NCBI GenBank assembly: GCA_003022505.1
Contig: PXTQ01000054.1
Location: forward strand, 1 to 6,743
DNA length: 6,743 nt
Source: Bacteroidetes bacterium QS_8_64_10
GTDB lineage: Bacteria > Bacteroidota > Rhodothermia > Rhodothermales > Salinibacteraceae
Direction: 5' to 3'
Under the pieces are notes generated by a model. The model was given only the letters and a program-made list of their open reading frames with translations, did no database searches and was not told where the DNA came from. Both the position numbers and the translations under genes were made by a program. Shown one piece after another: positions 6,283 to 6,743 of the stretch (its first letter is position 1; every line of letters starts with the position of its first letter).

Positions 6283-6665
6283 ATGTTCCTGTTTGCGTTC
6301 GCCTCGCAGGCCGATCAGCAGCCCGCCGAGCAGGAAGTGGTATCCGGCAAAGAGAAGGGCCTGAGCACGTTCGGCGGCGTCTTCACGCCCTCGATGCTGA
6401 CGATCCTGGGCGTGATTATGTACCCTGCGCTTCGGCTGGGTAGTGGGCAACGCCGGGACGGCTCCGAGCGCCTCGTGGACGCCTACGGCCTCGGCGCGAT
6501 GGTGCCCAACACGATCCTGCTGGGCGACAGCGAGGAGCTTGCGCACCGCCATCGCTACTGCAAATGGTCCGCCACTTCCACGAGGCGAAGCGTAACGTGC
6601 TGATCCTGCGCATCGCCTTGGGGGAGGTGCTCCTCCGCGAGGAGGAGATGCCGGATGACGTCTGA
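6283..6665 (+). pseudogene. Decayed SLC12-type cation-chloride cotransporter / APC-superfamily permease
   Basis: Remnant of a membrane transporter. From the ATG at 6283 the frame gives a short tail and then KGLSTFGGVFTPSMLTILG, the start of the first membrane helix typical of bacterial SLC12 homologues. After VIMY an extra C in the run at 6423-6425 shifts the frame. One frame over, LRFGWVVGNAG (6425-6457) continues the family motif exactly. Right after it, back in the first frame, comes VDAYGLGAMVPNTILLG, which resembles the cytosolic C-terminal domain, so nearly all membrane helices are missing. Near 6561 a C appears to be lost, and the third frame continues QMVRHFHEAKRNVLILR and ends EEEMPDDV at a TGA (6663-6665). 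The family motifs come from memory of the family; the extent of the deletion is inferred. An intact homologue has several hundred more residues. It cannot be a working transporter. An upstream in-frame ATG at 6205 is less likely the original start. Assembly error could explain single-base shifts but hardly the large gap. Confidence 0.82.
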
Positions 6666-6670
6666 GGGTT

Positions 6671-6708
6671 GGCAGGTTGCAGGTTGGCAAGTTACAAGTT
6701 AGCAAGTT
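6671..6708 (+). repeat. CANGT array, strict 8-7-8-7-8 spacing
   Basis: Units ggcaggtt, gcaggtt, ggcaagtt, acaagtt, agcaagtt follow without gaps, starting six bases after the stop codon of the transporter remnant. This is the longest and most regular copy of the family in the window. Nothing else is recognisable from 6709 to the window end. Confidence 0.78.
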
Positions 6709-6743
6709 CGATAGATCAGAGAGACGTAAGGGCGATCCCGTGT

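Noticed and set aside
1..6743. A new defence, mobile or secondary-metabolite system
   Set aside because: All intact genes belong to well-known housekeeping, metabolic or sensory families; there is no transposase, integrase, nuclease, toxin or biosynthetic core enzyme.

Overview
The window is a GC-rich stretch of bacterial chromosome. The best guess for the host is a Rhodothermota/Bacteroidota lineage, possibly Salinibacter-like. This is inferred, not proven, from three things: a sensor kinase with periplasmic propeller repeats plus a Y_Y_Y domain (an architecture expanded in these phyla), a TrmB with a long C-terminal extension, and start sites with little or no Shine-Dalgarno signal. A bacterial cation-chloride (SLC12-type) transporter remnant also fits.

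Layout from left to right. (1) 1-2343, + strand: most of a membrane sensor histidine kinase, cut off at its N-terminus by the window edge. (2) 2330-3001, - strand: a caffeoyl-CoA-O-methyltransferase-like SAM enzyme, convergent with the kinase and overlapping its stop by 14 bases. (3) 3002-3200: a gap filled by 7-base and 9-base periodic repeats, partly in inverted orientation. (4) 3201-4154, - strand: trmB, tRNA (guanine-N7)-methyltransferase with about 120 extra C-terminal residues. (5) 4155-4370: a gap with short-period repeats at both ends and a 9-bp hairpin. (6) 4371-5864, - strand: glutamate dehydrogenase. (7) 5865-6282: about 420 bases without a gene, holding two more short-period repeats. 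(8) 6283-6665, + strand: the eroded remains of an SLC12-type transporter, with two frameshifts and at least one large internal deletion. (9) 6666-6743: another repeat array at the window end.

The genes do not form an obvious pathway. Three intact - strand genes (glutamate dehydrogenase, trmB, O-methyltransferase) point the same way but are separated by repeat-filled gaps of about 200 bases, so co-transcription is possible but not shown. They cover nitrogen/carbon metabolism, tRNA modification and a small-molecule methyltransferase. The kinase has no response regulator inside the window.

I see no defence system, CRISPR array, transposase, rRNA or tRNA gene. The most distinctive feature is that every intergenic gap carries degenerate arrays of a short motif (core CANGT, CGGTT or AACGT) repeated every 7-9 bases, often ending within a few bases of a start or stop codon. 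Second is a sharp patch of low-GC3 codons inside the kinase propeller. Third is the decayed transporter.
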